Assembly: GCA_958296385.1 (NCBI GenBank)
Contig: OY282494.1
Coordinates: 1,223,416-1,287,415 of the forward strand
Direction of reading: 5' to 3'
Source of the DNA: an uncultured Dehalococcoidia bacterium
GTDB taxonomy: Bacteria; Chloroflexota; Dehalococcoidia; Lucifugimonadales; UBA3495
DNA: 64,000 bases
Part shown: piece by piece, positions 41,193 through 49,759 of the stretch
Layout of the letters: each line of letters opens with the position of its first letter
How positions within the stretch are numbered: the first letter of the stretch is position 1
Notes under the pieces: model-generated
What the model saw: only the letters and a program-made list of their open reading frames with translations
Database searches by the model: none
Told to the model about the DNA's origin: nothing
Program-made: the position numbers and the translations under genes

Positions 41193-42743
41193 CTATTTCC
41201 CTTCCTTAATAAAGTCCGCCGCTTTCTCCGCAATCATAATGGTGGTGGCGTTGGTGTTGGCCCGGATGACGTCGGGCATCACCGAGGCGTCAACGACCCG
41301 CAGGTTTTGCAGGCCATAGACTTTGCAGTACTGGTCAACCACCGCGTCCAGGTCCGAACCCGGCCCCATTTTGCAAGTGCCGGAGGAATGATGCTGCGTG
41401 TAGGCGTTGCGCAGCAGCCACTGGTCCAGCGCGGCGTTGGACGCCAGGTCGTCGTCGGTAGGCGCTATGCGCTCCGCCACAAACTCCCGGAATCCGGGCT
41501 GCTCCGCAATTTGCAGTCCCAGCCGCACCGCCGCCCGCATCCGCTGCCGGTCAACCGGGTCTGACAAGTAATCGTAGAACAAATCGGGCTGGACGTGCGG
41601 GTCGGTGGACGCCAGCCGCAGGCGTCCGGCGGTGGTAGCGTTCTGCAACGCCGCGCTGAACCCGAAGTGGAAATCGTCGGAATCAATCTGCACGCTGGCC
41701 GGCCGGTGTTCGCTGGTCATCAGGATGGGCGCCAGCTGGATGTCCCCCCGCGTGCCGGTGCCCTCCGGACTGTACCGCAGCCCAACCTGTATGCTCGGCG
41801 CGTCCAGATCCGGCGGTTCGCCAACGCCCCGGAACAGGCTGAACACCGCCGGATGGTCGCGCAGGTTCTCGCCCACCCCCGGCGATTCGTGCACCAGCGG
41901 TATGCCCATCTCCCGCAGGTGGTCAACCGGCCCCACGCCGGACAGCAGCAGGATTTGCGGCGAGGCGATGGCGCCGCCGCTGAGAATTATCTGCTCTCCA
42001 AACACGCTAAAAACGTCCCCGCCGCTCTCCGCCTCCACGCCCACCGCCTTTTTGCCCTCAAACAGGATGCGCCGGGCCACCACGCCGCCCCGCACCGTCA
42101 GGTTGAGCCGGTGGCGGGCCATGGAAAGGTACGTCAGCGACGTGCTCATCCGGACGCCGTCGATGTTGTTCAGCGGGCGCGCCGCCACGCCGCCGGAGTC
42201 CGGGTGATTCTGGTCGGCGTCCTCCGGGAACCCCATGTCCCGGCAGGCATCGTAGAACGCCGCCGCTACCGGCAGCCATTCCTCCCGCTTGTAGCGGCGC
42301 ACCGGAATCGGGCCGCTGTTGCCGTGAAAGTCGTCGCCGCCAAAGTCCAGGTCGTTCTCCAGCCGCCGGAAATAGGGCAGCACTTTGGTGAACGACCACT
42401 CGTCGTTGCCCCAAACCGCCCAGTTGTCGTAATCCTCCGGCACCCCCCGGAACAGCACCTGCCCGTTGATGCTGCTGGAACCGCCCATCGCCTTGCCCCG
42501 CGGAATGATAATCTCCTCGCTTTGCTCCGGCGTGCCCCGGGCCGCATACCCCCAGCTGTGCGGCCCGTAGGCCGACCGCCAGACGTTGTTGCCGTTTTTC
42601 AGGTCAACGGGCAGATGCTCGTATTCCGGATAATCCGGCCCGGCCTCCAGCAGCAGCACGGACACGCTGGCATCCTCAGTCAATCGCGAGGCCAGCGTGC
42701 ACCCGGCGGAACCGCCACCTACGATGATGTAGTCGTAATTCAA
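41193..42743 (-). CDS. GMC-family FAD oxidoreductase (choline/alcohol dehydrogenase-like)
   Basis: 516 aa. YIIVGGGSAGCTLASRL binds FAD; IPRGKAMGGSSSINGQVLFRG and LSGGAIASPQILLLSGVGP are the two GMC signatures; HHSSGTCKMG with the catalytic His lies near the C-terminus, and the NTNATTIMIAEKAAD end is typical. The start is TTG at 42743 with GAGG just upstream; no in-frame ATG fits the conserved first strand. Possible substrates include choline, glucose or alcohols. The small downstream neighbour on the strand is fumC. Confidence 0.92.
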   Translation of the reverse strand: MNYDYIIVGGGSAGCTLASRLTEDASVSVLLLEAGPDYPEYEHLPVDLKNGNNVWRSAYGPHSWGYAARGTPEQSEEIIIPRGKAMGGSSSINGQVLFRGVPEDYDNWAVWGNDEWSFTKVLPYFRRLENDLDFGGDDFHGNSGPIPVRRYKREEWLPVAAAFYDACRDMGFPEDADQNHPDSGGVAARPLNNIDGVRMSTSLTYLSMARHRLNLTVRGGVVARRILFEGKKAVGVEAESGGDVFSVFGEQIILSGGAIASPQILLLSGVGPVDHLREMGIPLVHESPGVGENLRDHPAVFSLFRGVGEPPDLDAPSIQVGLRYSPEGTGTRGDIQLAPILMTSEHRPASVQIDSDDFHFGFSAALQNATTAGRLRLASTDPHVQPDLFYDYLSDPVDRQRMRAAVRLGLQIAEQPGFREFVAERIAPTDDDLASNAALDQWLLRNAYTQHHSSGTCKMGPGSDLDAVVDQYCKVYGLQNLRVVDASVMPDVIRANTNATTIMIAEKAADFIKEGK

Positions 42744-42812
42744 CCTCTCATCTCCTCAATGTTCAATCACGGCACTGCCCAATCAAAGCAACGCCCAGTT
42801 ACAGACGCCCCG

Positions 42813-43199
42813 TCACAGCTCGCAGCTGTCCAGCACGCAGTTGTAAAAGTTCAGGTCGTCCATCCCGTCCAGCGTAACGTCGTGAGTTTCCGCCAGATGT
42901 TTCATGATGCGCGGCGTGTTCATCGGCACCAGCAATGCGGTAGCGTTGATGCTCACGATGCCGATCATCGGATATGCCTGGAACCGGCCAAACGCCTGGT
43001 CCTGCTGCTCGCACTGCAAACAGCGCACCGTAATCTCCTCGTCGCGCGCATCGTAAATCAGCTGCACCAATGGCGCCCCGTTGTACTGCGTATGGTACAC
43101 CAGCCCGTTGCCGAAACGGTCCGTCCCCATCGATTCCGCCGTCAATGAATTAGTCCAGCCCTCCGGAGGGAACACGATACGATTGCTTGACTTAGGCAT
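42813..43199 (-). CDS. Hypothetical protein of 128 residues
   Basis: Family not recognised. ATG at 43199 is preceded by GAGGTGG at good spacing, and codon use looks like neighbouring genes, so the gene is probably real. No signal peptide or membrane segment is seen. One CLQCEQQ (CxxC) and two further Cys near the end (NCVLDSCEL) are visible. It lies 69 bp upstream of the GMC oxidoreductase on the same strand and may be its partner. Confidence 0.6.
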   Translation of the reverse strand: MPKSSNRIVFPPEGWTNSLTAESMGTDRFGNGLVYHTQYNGAPLVQLIYDARDEEITVRCLQCEQQDQAFGRFQAYPMIGIVSINATALLVPMNTPRIMKHLAETHDVTLDGMDDLNFYNCVLDSCEL

Positions 43200-43419
43200 A
43201 CTGCCCACCTCAACGAAGTCGTCAGGATAATGTCCTCTTTAAATGCCGTAAATGCCGTCGGTAAATCAGGAAACCGCCCAATGGCCCCGCTGATTTTACC
43301 CCATCCCCGCCCCCAGCAAAACCACGCCGCGTCACTAATCCGCCCCCGTCATTCTGAACGCCGCGCAAAACCCCAACGCCGCAGCCGCCCCCTTGCCCCC
43401 AAAAACACAACGAGGGGGT

Positions 43420-43442
43420 CTGGGGGAAATCATTTCCCCCAG
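43420..43442. repeat. 23-bp palindrome in copy B
   Basis: Same 11-bp arms as at 5644-5666 but with C as the centre base. The surroundings are conserved in the same orientation, so only the palindrome centre appears flipped. Confidence 0.85.
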
Positions 43443-43641
43443 CGGCGCCCCCAAAGAATTGCGCCGCCGCCATCAAAATCCACCGCCAAATCCAAAAAAT
43501 CAGTGACACCCCCCTCTTGCAAATCCGAATGTTCGTTCGCCATAATACACACATCGGGCAAATCAAGCAACCCCCAATTCAGCCCGCTCTCCGGAGAGCG
43601 ACCGCTGGAAACCGGGGCCATCACACCGCTAGCACAACCGC

Positions 43642-43850
43642 CGGAGATTCAAGTCAAAAACGGCCAGTCAGCAAAATCGCAATCGGCAAGGGTAGTCCCG
43701 ACCCCGCTTTCACGGCGCGGGCTGCCTCCGCAGGGTATCGAGCTTCAGCCCGCGTGCTGCCTCTCATTAGGGCAGGACACGTAAAATGAAGGTCCAAAAT
43801 AGTTGCGTACCCACCTCCGGCCGTAGGGCTGACAACGACTTGAATCTCCG
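43642..43850. mobile_element. MITE-like core with 14-bp terminal inverted repeats (copy B)
   Basis: 209 bp between perfect inverted repeats CGGAGATTCAAGTC (43642-43655) and GACTTGAATCTCCG (43837-43850). It is the inverted relative of 26918-27124. Two small indels shift reading frames between copies, arguing against a conserved protein. Encodes no transposase. Confidence 0.75.
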
Positions 43851-44070
43851 ACAACCACCAAATCAACACCGCCCGATAAACGCCCGATACCAGCCAACCG
43901 CAAACTCTCTCCCATAGGATGAACGATTATGACTTGACCCAAAACCGCCTGAACCGGCACGCTGCCGCCCCGGTTGCCGTACCGCCTGCGGTGTGGCAAC
44001 ATTAGCCAACCCCGACGCATCACCCTGACGCCGGGTATGCGGGCCTGTCGCACCACTAAGGAGCCGAGAT

Positions 44071-44865
44071 ATGAGCCTGGACATTTTTGACGTTTCCGGT
44101 CAAAAGGTGCTGCTGGTTGGCGCCGGCCGGGGTATTGGCAAGGGCATTGCCCTCGCCTTTGCCCAGGCCGGCGCCGACGTTGCCGTTACCGGCCTCACCC
44201 CCACCGGCGTGGACGCGGTGGCGGCCGAAATCCGCGGCATGGGCGGCGCCTGCCTGCCCCTCACCGGCGATGCCACCAAAGCCGAACCCATGGCTGCCAT
44301 CGTCGCCCAAACCATCGCCGAGTTCGGCCGGATTGACACGCTGGTCAACTGCGTAGGCGATGCCATCCGCAAGCCGGTGGCCAAGCTGCCCGACGACGAC
44401 ACGCCCGGCATGACCGAAGCCGAATGGCACAGCATCGTTGACATCAACTTAACCGAAGCGTTTCAAGGCTGCCGGGCCGTCGGCCCGCACCTGCTGGAGC
44501 GCCGGGCCGGCTCCGTCATCAACATCAGCGGCTGGGCCTCCTTTCGCGGGCGCCCCATGTCGGCGGCCTACGACGCCAGTAAAGCCGGCCTGATGCGTTT
44601 CACCGAGTGCGTGGCCCAGGAATGGGCGCCCTACGGCATCCGCTGCAACGCCATCGCCCCCGGTACGTTCCCCGACCCGGCCCAAATGTCCGACGCCGAC
44701 TTTGCCGCCCGCGACGCCTCCGCCGCCGGCGCCATCCCCTTGGCCCGGGTTGGCCGGCTGATTGAAGTAGGCTACCTGGCGGTGTACCTCGCCTCACCCG
44801 CCGCCGCCTACGTAACCGGCCAAACGTGGGCCATCGACGGCGGCGTCAGCATCAAACACCCCTAG
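44071..44865 (+). CDS. Short-chain dehydrogenase/reductase
   Basis: 264-aa classical SDR. The cofactor motif GAGRGIG lies at residues 17-23, the NCVG strand follows, then catalytic Ser in INISGWASF and Tyr167/Lys171 in AAYDASKAG. The lack of an acidic residue after the second strand in VTGLTPTG would allow NADP. The end VTGQTWAIDGG is typical. ATG at 44071 has AAGGAG upstream. It is followed by an acyl-CoA ligase on the same strand, so a fatty-acid or ketone role is plausible. Confidence 0.9.
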   Translation: MSLDIFDVSGQKVLLVGAGRGIGKGIALAFAQAGADVAVTGLTPTGVDAVAAEIRGMGGACLPLTGDATKAEPMAAIVAQTIAEFGRIDTLVNCVGDAIRKPVAKLPDDDTPGMTEAEWHSIVDINLTEAFQGCRAVGPHLLERRAGSVINISGWASFRGRPMSAAYDASKAGLMRFTECVAQEWAPYGIRCNAIAPGTFPDPAQMSDADFAARDASAAGAIPLARVGRLIEVGYLAVYLASPAAAYVTGQTWAIDGGVSIKHP

Positions 44866-44904
44866 CGCCGGCAACCCCGCCAACCGTCGTTGCGCCCCCT
44901 CCAA

Positions 44905-44934
44905 CTGGACACTATCCGACTGAACACTATCCGA
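44905..44934 (+). repeat. 15-bp tandem duplication
   Basis: Two units, CTGGACACTATCCGA and CTGAACACTATCCGA, in the SDR-acyl-CoA ligase gap. Confidence 0.85.
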
Positions 44935-44948
44935 TTCAACGCTCCCCG

Positions 44949-44993
44949 GATGACGGCAGGATAGATGACGGCAAGACAATTGACGGCAGCATA
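44949..44993 (+). repeat. 15-bp tandem triplication
   Basis: Three diverged units sharing TGACGGCA (44949-44963, 44964-44978, 44979-44993), just before the ribosome-binding site of the acyl-CoA ligase gene. Confidence 0.8.
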
Positions 44994-45010
44994 ATCGCAG
45001 GAGTTTTACG

Positions 45011-46633
45011 ATGACGATGCAGTACGAATTGCTGGCGCACCGCATCCTGGAGCGCGCCGCCGCGCAGTTCCCCGGAAAGCAAATTATCACCCGCGTTGGC
45101 GACGGCGTCCATCGCTACACTTACGCCGACCTTTTCCGGCGCACCGCCCGCCTCGGCAACGCCTTGCGCGCGCTGGGCATCGGGCGCGGCGACCGGGTCG
45201 GCACTTTTGCGTGGAACACCTACCGCCATCTGGAGGCGTACTTTGCCCCGCCCACCATCGGCGCCGTCGTCCACACCATCAACACCCGCCTCGCCCCCGA
45301 CGACATGGCCTACATCATCAACCACGCCGGCGATCAAGTGCTGCTGATTGACCCCGACCTGGCCCCGGCCATCGCCGCCATCGCCCATCGTCTGGATACC
45401 GTCCGGCAGTACGTAATCCTCGGCGAACCGTCGGAAGTGCCCGACTCGCTGCCCGGCGCAGTATCCTACGAATCGCTGCTGGCCGCCGCATCTCCCGAAT
45501 ACAACCCGGCCCACGTCAGCGAATACGACATCATGGGCCTGTGCTACACCTCGGCCACCACCGGCCTGCCCAAAGGCGTGGCCTACTCCCACCGCGCCAT
45601 CTACCTGCACTCGCTAACCTCCGCCGCCGTAGATGTGCTGGCCATGTCCGAGCGCGACCGGGTAATGCCCGTCGTGCCCATGTTCCACGCCAACTGCTGG
45701 GGCCTGCCCTACACCGCCACCCTGGTCGGCGCCGACCAGATATTCCCCGGCGCGCGCCCCGGCCCGCCGGAAATCTGCGCGCTAATCCAGTCTGAGGCCG
45801 TAACTTTCACCGCCGGCGTGCCCACTATCTGGATTGGCGTGCTGGACTACCTGCAACGTTCCGGGGTGGAGTACGACCTGTCCTCCCTGCGCCAAATCAT
45901 CAGCGGCGGTTCGGCGCTGCCCCTGGCCGTCCTGCAAGCCTATCGGGAGCGGCTGGGCGTGGAGATGGTGCACGCCTACGGCATGACCGAGGCCGCCCCC
46001 CTAATCTCCGTGAACCGCCGCCGCACCTGGCTCGATTCCCTGTCCGACTCCGCACGCCTTGACCTGTGCGCCACGCAGGGCGTAATCGCCCCCGGCATCG
46101 ATATGAAACTGGTCGATGAGAACGGCAGCGCGGCCCCCTGGGACGGCATCCAGCGCGGCGAACTGTGGTTCCGCGGCCCCTGGGTTGCCGATGAATACGT
46201 CAACGACGAACGTTCCGCCGAAACTTTCGTGGACGGCTGGTATCACAGCGGCGACATCGCATCCATTGACGCCAACGGCTATATCCAAATCGTTGACCGG
46301 GTAAAGGACATGGTAAAAAGCGGCGGCGAGTGGATTTCCTCCGTTGACCTGGAATCCGCCATCATGGCCCACCCCGACGTGCTGGAAGCCGCAGTTATCG
46401 CCATCCCCCATCCCCAATGGCAGGAGCGCCCGCTGGCCTGCGTGGTGCCCCGCGCCGACGGCGCCGCCCCCCTCACCAAAGACGGCATAATGGAGTTCAT
46501 CACCCCCCGTTTCGCCCGCTGGTGGCTGCCCGACGACGTAGTATTTATCGACGAAATACCCAAGACCAGCGTAGGCAAGTTTGACAAAAAAGCCCTGCGC
46601 GACCGCTTTGCGAACCTCGGCAGCCGCGCCTGA
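45011..46633 (+). CDS. Long/medium-chain fatty-acid-CoA ligase
   Basis: Adenylate-forming ligase, 540 aa, activating carboxylic acids to acyl-CoA. The AMP-binding P-loop TSATTGLPKGVAYSHR is near residue 178. HAYGMTEAAPL, WYHSGDIASIDANGYIQIVDRVKDMVKSGGEW and the C-terminal catalytic lysine region PKTSVGKFDKKALR are all present. ATG at 45011 has AGGAG at good spacing. Chain-length preference cannot be read. It is followed by ccmA after 22 bp. Confidence 0.92.
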   Translation: MTMQYELLAHRILERAAAQFPGKQIITRVGDGVHRYTYADLFRRTARLGNALRALGIGRGDRVGTFAWNTYRHLEAYFAPPTIGAVVHTINTRLAPDDMAYIINHAGDQVLLIDPDLAPAIAAIAHRLDTVRQYVILGEPSEVPDSLPGAVSYESLLAAASPEYNPAHVSEYDIMGLCYTSATTGLPKGVAYSHRAIYLHSLTSAAVDVLAMSERDRVMPVVPMFHANCWGLPYTATLVGADQIFPGARPGPPEICALIQSEAVTFTAGVPTIWIGVLDYLQRSGVEYDLSSLRQIISGGSALPLAVLQAYRERLGVEMVHAYGMTEAAPLISVNRRRTWLDSLSDSARLDLCATQGVIAPGIDMKLVDENGSAAPWDGIQRGELWFRGPWVADEYVNDERSAETFVDGWYHSGDIASIDANGYIQIVDRVKDMVKSGGEWISSVDLESAIMAHPDVLEAAVIAIPHPQWQERPLACVVPRADGAAPLTKDGIMEFITPRFARWWLPDDVVFIDEIPKTSVGKFDKKALRDRFANLGSRA

Positions 46634-46655
46634 CCCGGCCGGCCGGCGGGTTGCG

Positions 46656-47333
46656 ATGACTGCCCCATCCGAGCCGACTGCCGCCATCGCGGTAGCCGGG
46701 CTGCGTAAAGATTTTGGCGATCGACGGGTGCTCCGCGATTTAACCCTGCAAGTCGGCTGGGGCGAAATCGCCGCCCTTTTCGGCTCCAACGGCGCCGGCA
46801 AAACCACCCTGCTCCGCATCCTGGCCGGCCTGGCCCGCCCCGACGCCGGCCAAATCAGCCTCGCCGGCCGCCGCATCCACCGCCGCAGCGACCACGCCCG
46901 CCGGCTAATCGGCTTTGCCGGCCACGATACCCTGCTCTACAACGACCTCACCTGCCGGGAGAACCTCGCTTTCTACGCCCAGCTTTACGGCATCCGCAAC
47001 CCCGCCGCACACATCGCCGCCGTACTCCGGCAAGTCAACCTGTCCGACCGGGCCGATCGGCGGGTACGCACGCTGTCCCACGGTATGCAGCAGCGCCTGT
47101 CGGTAGCCCGCGCCCTGCTCCACGAGCCGGTCATCCTGCTGCTGGACGAACCCGAATCGGGCCTCGACCAAACATCCATTGACACCCTGGGCCAGCTGCT
47201 CCACGACTGGGCCGCCGCCGGCAAAACCGCCCTCCTCACCACCCACAACGAGCAGATCGGGCTGGCCTGGGCCCACCGGGCGTTGGGCTTGAACAACGGC
47301 GGCTTGGCCTACGACAATAGGTTGAGCAGATAA
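46656..47333 (+). CDS. ccmA: Heme exporter ATP-binding protein CcmA
   Basis: ABC ATPase of the cytochrome c maturation heme-handling complex, 225 aa. Walker A GSNGAGKTT is near residue 43, the signature LSHGMQQRLSVARALL follows, and Walker B is ILLLDEPESGLD. ATG at 46656 is used; the longer frame begins inside the acyl-CoA ligase. It abuts ccmB with four bases between the stop and the next ATG. Confidence 0.9.
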   Translation: MTAPSEPTAAIAVAGLRKDFGDRRVLRDLTLQVGWGEIAALFGSNGAGKTTLLRILAGLARPDAGQISLAGRRIHRRSDHARRLIGFAGHDTLLYNDLTCRENLAFYAQLYGIRNPAAHIAAVLRQVNLSDRADRRVRTLSHGMQQRLSVARALLHEPVILLLDEPESGLDQTSIDTLGQLLHDWAAAGKTALLTTHNEQIGLAWAHRALGLNNGGLAYDNRLSR

Positions 47334-47337
47334 TCCA

Positions 47338-48012
47338 ATGAAACTGCTGCGCCCCACGCTGGCCATCGCCTGGAAAGACGTCCGTCTGGAGCTGCGTTCC
47401 CGCGATACCGTCATCTCCGCGCTGGTGTTCGGGCTAATCGTCGTAGTGGTATTCAACTTCGGCCTGAACCGCGCGCCCGGCAGCCTGGCCCCGGTTGCGC
47501 CGGGCCTGCTCTGGGTGGCCTATTCCTTTATCGGCGTGCTGGCGATGAACCGCACTTTTGCCAGAGAATTGGAACACGGCGGCCTCGACGGGCTGCTGAT
47601 TGCCCCGGTTAGCCGGGATGCCGTCTTTCTGGGCAAGGCGTTGGGCAGTCTGGTTTTTATGCTGGTGATTCAGGCCATCCTGCTGCCGGTGTTCGCCGTG
47701 ATGCTGGGTCTCCCGGCCTTATCGCCCGTCCTCGGGCTGATAATCCTGCTGGCCACGGTTGGCTTTGCCACCATCGGCACTTTCTTTGCCGGCATCGCCG
47801 TCCAAACCCGTTCGCGGGAAATTCTGCTGCCGGTGCTGTTCTTTCCCGTAGTCGTCCCCATCATCATCGCGGCGGTCGAGGCAACGGCGCTGGCCTTGCA
47901 GGGCGGCCCGGCCGGCCCCATCTGGAGCCGCTGGATACCGCTGCTGGTAGTTTTTGACGCCCTGTTTTTGGTAGTATGTTCGTGGATATTCGCTTTCGTG
48001 TTTGAGGGATAG
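47338..48012 (+). CDS. ccmB: Heme exporter membrane protein CcmB
   Basis: 224 aa with about six membrane segments, the permease partner of CcmA in releasing holo-CcmE. The N-terminal IAWKDVRLELRSRD followed by TVISALVFGLIVVVVFNFGL, and FARELEHGGLDGLLIAPVSR, are characteristic. The gene sits between ccmA and ccmC without gaps. Confidence 0.92.
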   Translation: MKLLRPTLAIAWKDVRLELRSRDTVISALVFGLIVVVVFNFGLNRAPGSLAPVAPGLLWVAYSFIGVLAMNRTFARELEHGGLDGLLIAPVSRDAVFLGKALGSLVFMLVIQAILLPVFAVMLGLPALSPVLGLIILLATVGFATIGTFFAGIAVQTRSREILLPVLFFPVVVPIIIAAVEATALALQGGPAGPIWSRWIPLLVVFDALFLVVCSWIFAFVFEG

Positions 48013-48018
48013 TTTATC

Positions 48019-48765
48019 GTGGCCTCTCCGGGCCGCCGGGCCGCCGGCGGCAACTCACTGCTCCGGGCAGCGCGGAGCGCATCGCTCTGGTTCCTGCTGC
48101 TCACCGCCGCGCTGCTGCTGGCCGACGGCTACCTCATCTTTATGGTAGCCCCCACCGACGCCGTTCTGGGCGACGTCCAGCGCATTTTCTACATCCACGT
48201 GCCGATTTCCATAATATCCTTCCTCGGCTTTTTCGTCTGCGCCGTCGCCGGCATCGCCTACCTGATCCGCCGCTCCGAGCGTTGGGACAGATTGGCCCAC
48301 GCCTCCGCCGAAGTCGGCGTGATTTTCGTAACCCTGGCCCTGGTAACCGGCGTCATCTGGGCCCGCCCGGTGTGGGGCGTCTGGTGGACATGGGAACCCC
48401 GCCTCACCACCACGCTAATCCTCTGGCTAATCTACGTCGCCTATCTGATGATACGCCACTACGCGCCCACCCCCCAGCAGGGGCGCTCCTGGTCAGCGGT
48501 AGTCGGCATCATCGGCTTCATCGACGTGCCCATCGTGTACTATTCCGTGCAGTGGTGGCGGTCCATCCACCCCGTACAAGTAATCGGCCCCGAGGCCGCC
48601 GACGACGCCCTGGAACCCATCATCAGCCGCATCCTGATCTTCTCCCTGATCGCCATCCTGATGCTGGCCTGCTACCTGGTAATGGAGCGAATGATGCTGC
48701 GCGCCGCCGAGGACAACATCACCGAACTGCGCCGCCAGCAGCAGGACGCATCCCCTGACTACTAA
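48019..48765 (+). CDS. ccmC: Heme transporter CcmC
   Basis: 248-aa membrane protein that loads heme onto CcmE. It has six predicted helices, and the tryptophan-rich heme-handling motif reads WGVWWTWEPRLTTT, with Glu where most CcmCs have Asp (WxWDxRLT). The external-loop histidines HVPISIISF and SIHPVQ are in place. Start is GTG at 48019. The last two codons and the stop lie inside the first unit of a seven-copy 14-bp repeat. Confidence 0.92.
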   Translation: MASPGRRAAGGNSLLRAARSASLWFLLLTAALLLADGYLIFMVAPTDAVLGDVQRIFYIHVPISIISFLGFFVCAVAGIAYLIRRSERWDRLAHASAEVGVIFVTLALVTGVIWARPVWGVWWTWEPRLTTTLILWLIYVAYLMIRHYAPTPQQGRSWSAVVGIIGFIDVPIVYYSVQWWRSIHPVQVIGPEAADDALEPIISRILIFSLIAILMLACYLVMERMMLRAAEDNITELRRQQQDASPDY

Positions 48766-48854
48766 CGACTGACTACTAACGATTGACTGCTAACGATTGA
48801 CTGCTAACGATTGACTGCTAACGATTGACTGCTAACGATTGACTGCTAACGATA
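48757..48854 (+). repeat. Seven-copy 14-bp tandem array between ccmC and ccmD
   Basis: Exactly 98 bp: seven units close to GACTGCTAACGATT. The first two read GACTACTAACGA(C/T)T and the last ends in A. Unit one contains the ccmC stop codon; each unit holds a TAA in one frame. The array ends 29 bp before ccmD. It is not CRISPR-like because there are no spacers. Confidence 0.95.
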
Positions 48855-48883
48855 CGGAACGCCCCGGAGGAATCGCTGCGTAA

Positions 48884-49066
48884 ATGGAACTCCCACCGCA
48901 AAACCTGCCCTTCCTGTTCGCCGCCTTCGCGGTGGCCTGGATCGTATTCTTCGCCTACGCCGGCTATATGTCCTGGAAACGCCAAACCGCCCAGCGCGAG
49001 CTGCGGGAACTGTCCGACGAATGGCAAACCCAGCGCAACACCCCACCCGAAAACGACGGCCCGTAG
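48884..49066 (+). CDS. ccmD: CcmD small heme-export protein
   Basis: 60 aa with one membrane helix (residues about 8-30) and a charged cytoplasmic tail WKRQTAQRELRELSDEW. This size and pattern, together with its place between ccmC and ccmE, identify it as CcmD, which helps release CcmE from CcmABC. GGAGG is 13 bases upstream. Confidence 0.85.
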   Translation: MELPPQNLPFLFAAFAVAWIVFFAYAGYMSWKRQTAQRELRELSDEWQTQRNTPPENDGP

Positions 49067-49084
49067 CCGGCGCAATCGTTTATA

Positions 49085-49690
49085 ATGGACAGCCGCCGCA
49101 ACCGCCCGACGCCATCTGACCGACGCCATTTGATTGAGCCCATGCAATCCAACAACACCATACCCCCAGCAGCGCCCGAACCGGCAATTCTACTCCCCCG
49201 CGATGACGCGGAAACCGCCTCGGCGTGGCGCAGTCATCGGGTGCGCCTCGGCATCCTCGCCGGCGTAGTCGCTTTGGCCGTAACCTACATGGTCTTTGCG
49301 GCTTTCCCCGGCAACGCCCAGTTCTTCGTAACGGTCAGCGAGTTCCGCAACGACGCCTCGTTGCAGGACGGGCAAACCCTGCGCGTCTCCGGCGCCCTTG
49401 TACCGGACACGTTCCAGCGGCAGAACGGCTCCACCCTGTCGCAATTCATCATGGGCGACAAAGAGCCGGACGTGCCGGGCGTTGCTGTGGACAGCCCCCA
49501 GCTCCGCGCCAGCTACGTCGGCGTGCTGCCCGACTTGTTCTTCAACCCCCACTCGGAAATCATCCTGGAGGGCAGCTACGACCCGCACAGCCAAACGTTC
49601 GTAACCGACAACATTCTGGTCAAGTGCCCCTCAAAATACCAATCCCTGCAAGCCGAATACCCGGACGCCATCCCCGGCGATAACAGCTAA
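49085..49690 (+). CDS. ccmE: Cytochrome c maturation protein CcmE, CxxxY type
   Basis: Heme chaperone with one N-terminal membrane anchor (VRLGILAGVVALAVTYMVF) and an OB-fold periplasmic domain. Where proteobacterial CcmE uses HxxxY, this protein has VKCPSKYQS: Cys181 and Tyr185 (long-start numbering). The Cys variant is known from archaea and some bacteria and goes with a modified System I. The start is ambiguous: ATG 49085 (TATAAT overlaps it) or ATG 49142. No ccmF, ccmG or ccmH is in the window. A strong hairpin follows. Confidence 0.9.
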   Translation: MDSRRNRPTPSDRRHLIEPMQSNNTIPPAAPEPAILLPRDDAETASAWRSHRVRLGILAGVVALAVTYMVFAAFPGNAQFFVTVSEFRNDASLQDGQTLRVSGALVPDTFQRQNGSTLSQFIMGDKEPDVPGVAVDSPQLRASYVGVLPDLFFNPHSEIILEGSYDPHSQTFVTDNILVKCPSKYQSLQAEYPDAIPGDNS

Positions 49691-49700
49691 CGCCAACCGC

Positions 49701-49735
49701 AAATCGCCCCGGCAGGCAACCCGCCGGGGCGATTT
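49701..49735. terminator. Bidirectional terminator hairpin between ccmE and korB
   Basis: 13-bp perfect stem, AAATCGCCCCGGC (49701-49713) with GCCGGGGCGATTT (49723-49735), and a 9-nt loop. It sits between two convergent genes; A/T ends on both arms allow it to work both ways. Confidence 0.75.
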
Positions 49736-49759
49736 CATCTGTTAGCGGCGCGACAGCGG

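Larger units (their letters stand above)
43348..43966 (+). repeat. Modular intergenic repeat, copy B (longest form)
   Basis: The 871-bp gap 43200-44070 has no gene. In order it holds: a GTCATTCTGAACG end; an AACCCCAACGCCGCAGC block; the 23-bp palindrome (43420-43442); a middle segment shared with copy C that includes a 16-bp palindrome CGCTCTCCGGAGAGCG (43585-43600) absent from C; the 209-bp core with terminal inverted repeats (43642-43850); CCCGATA repeats; and a GACTTGACCC end next to CCGCCTGAACCGG. Copies A, C and D are subsets of this order. Confidence 0.85.

Noticed and set aside
48757-48854. Possible CRISPR array
   Set aside because: Units are 14 bp, contiguous and without spacers, and no cas genes are present.
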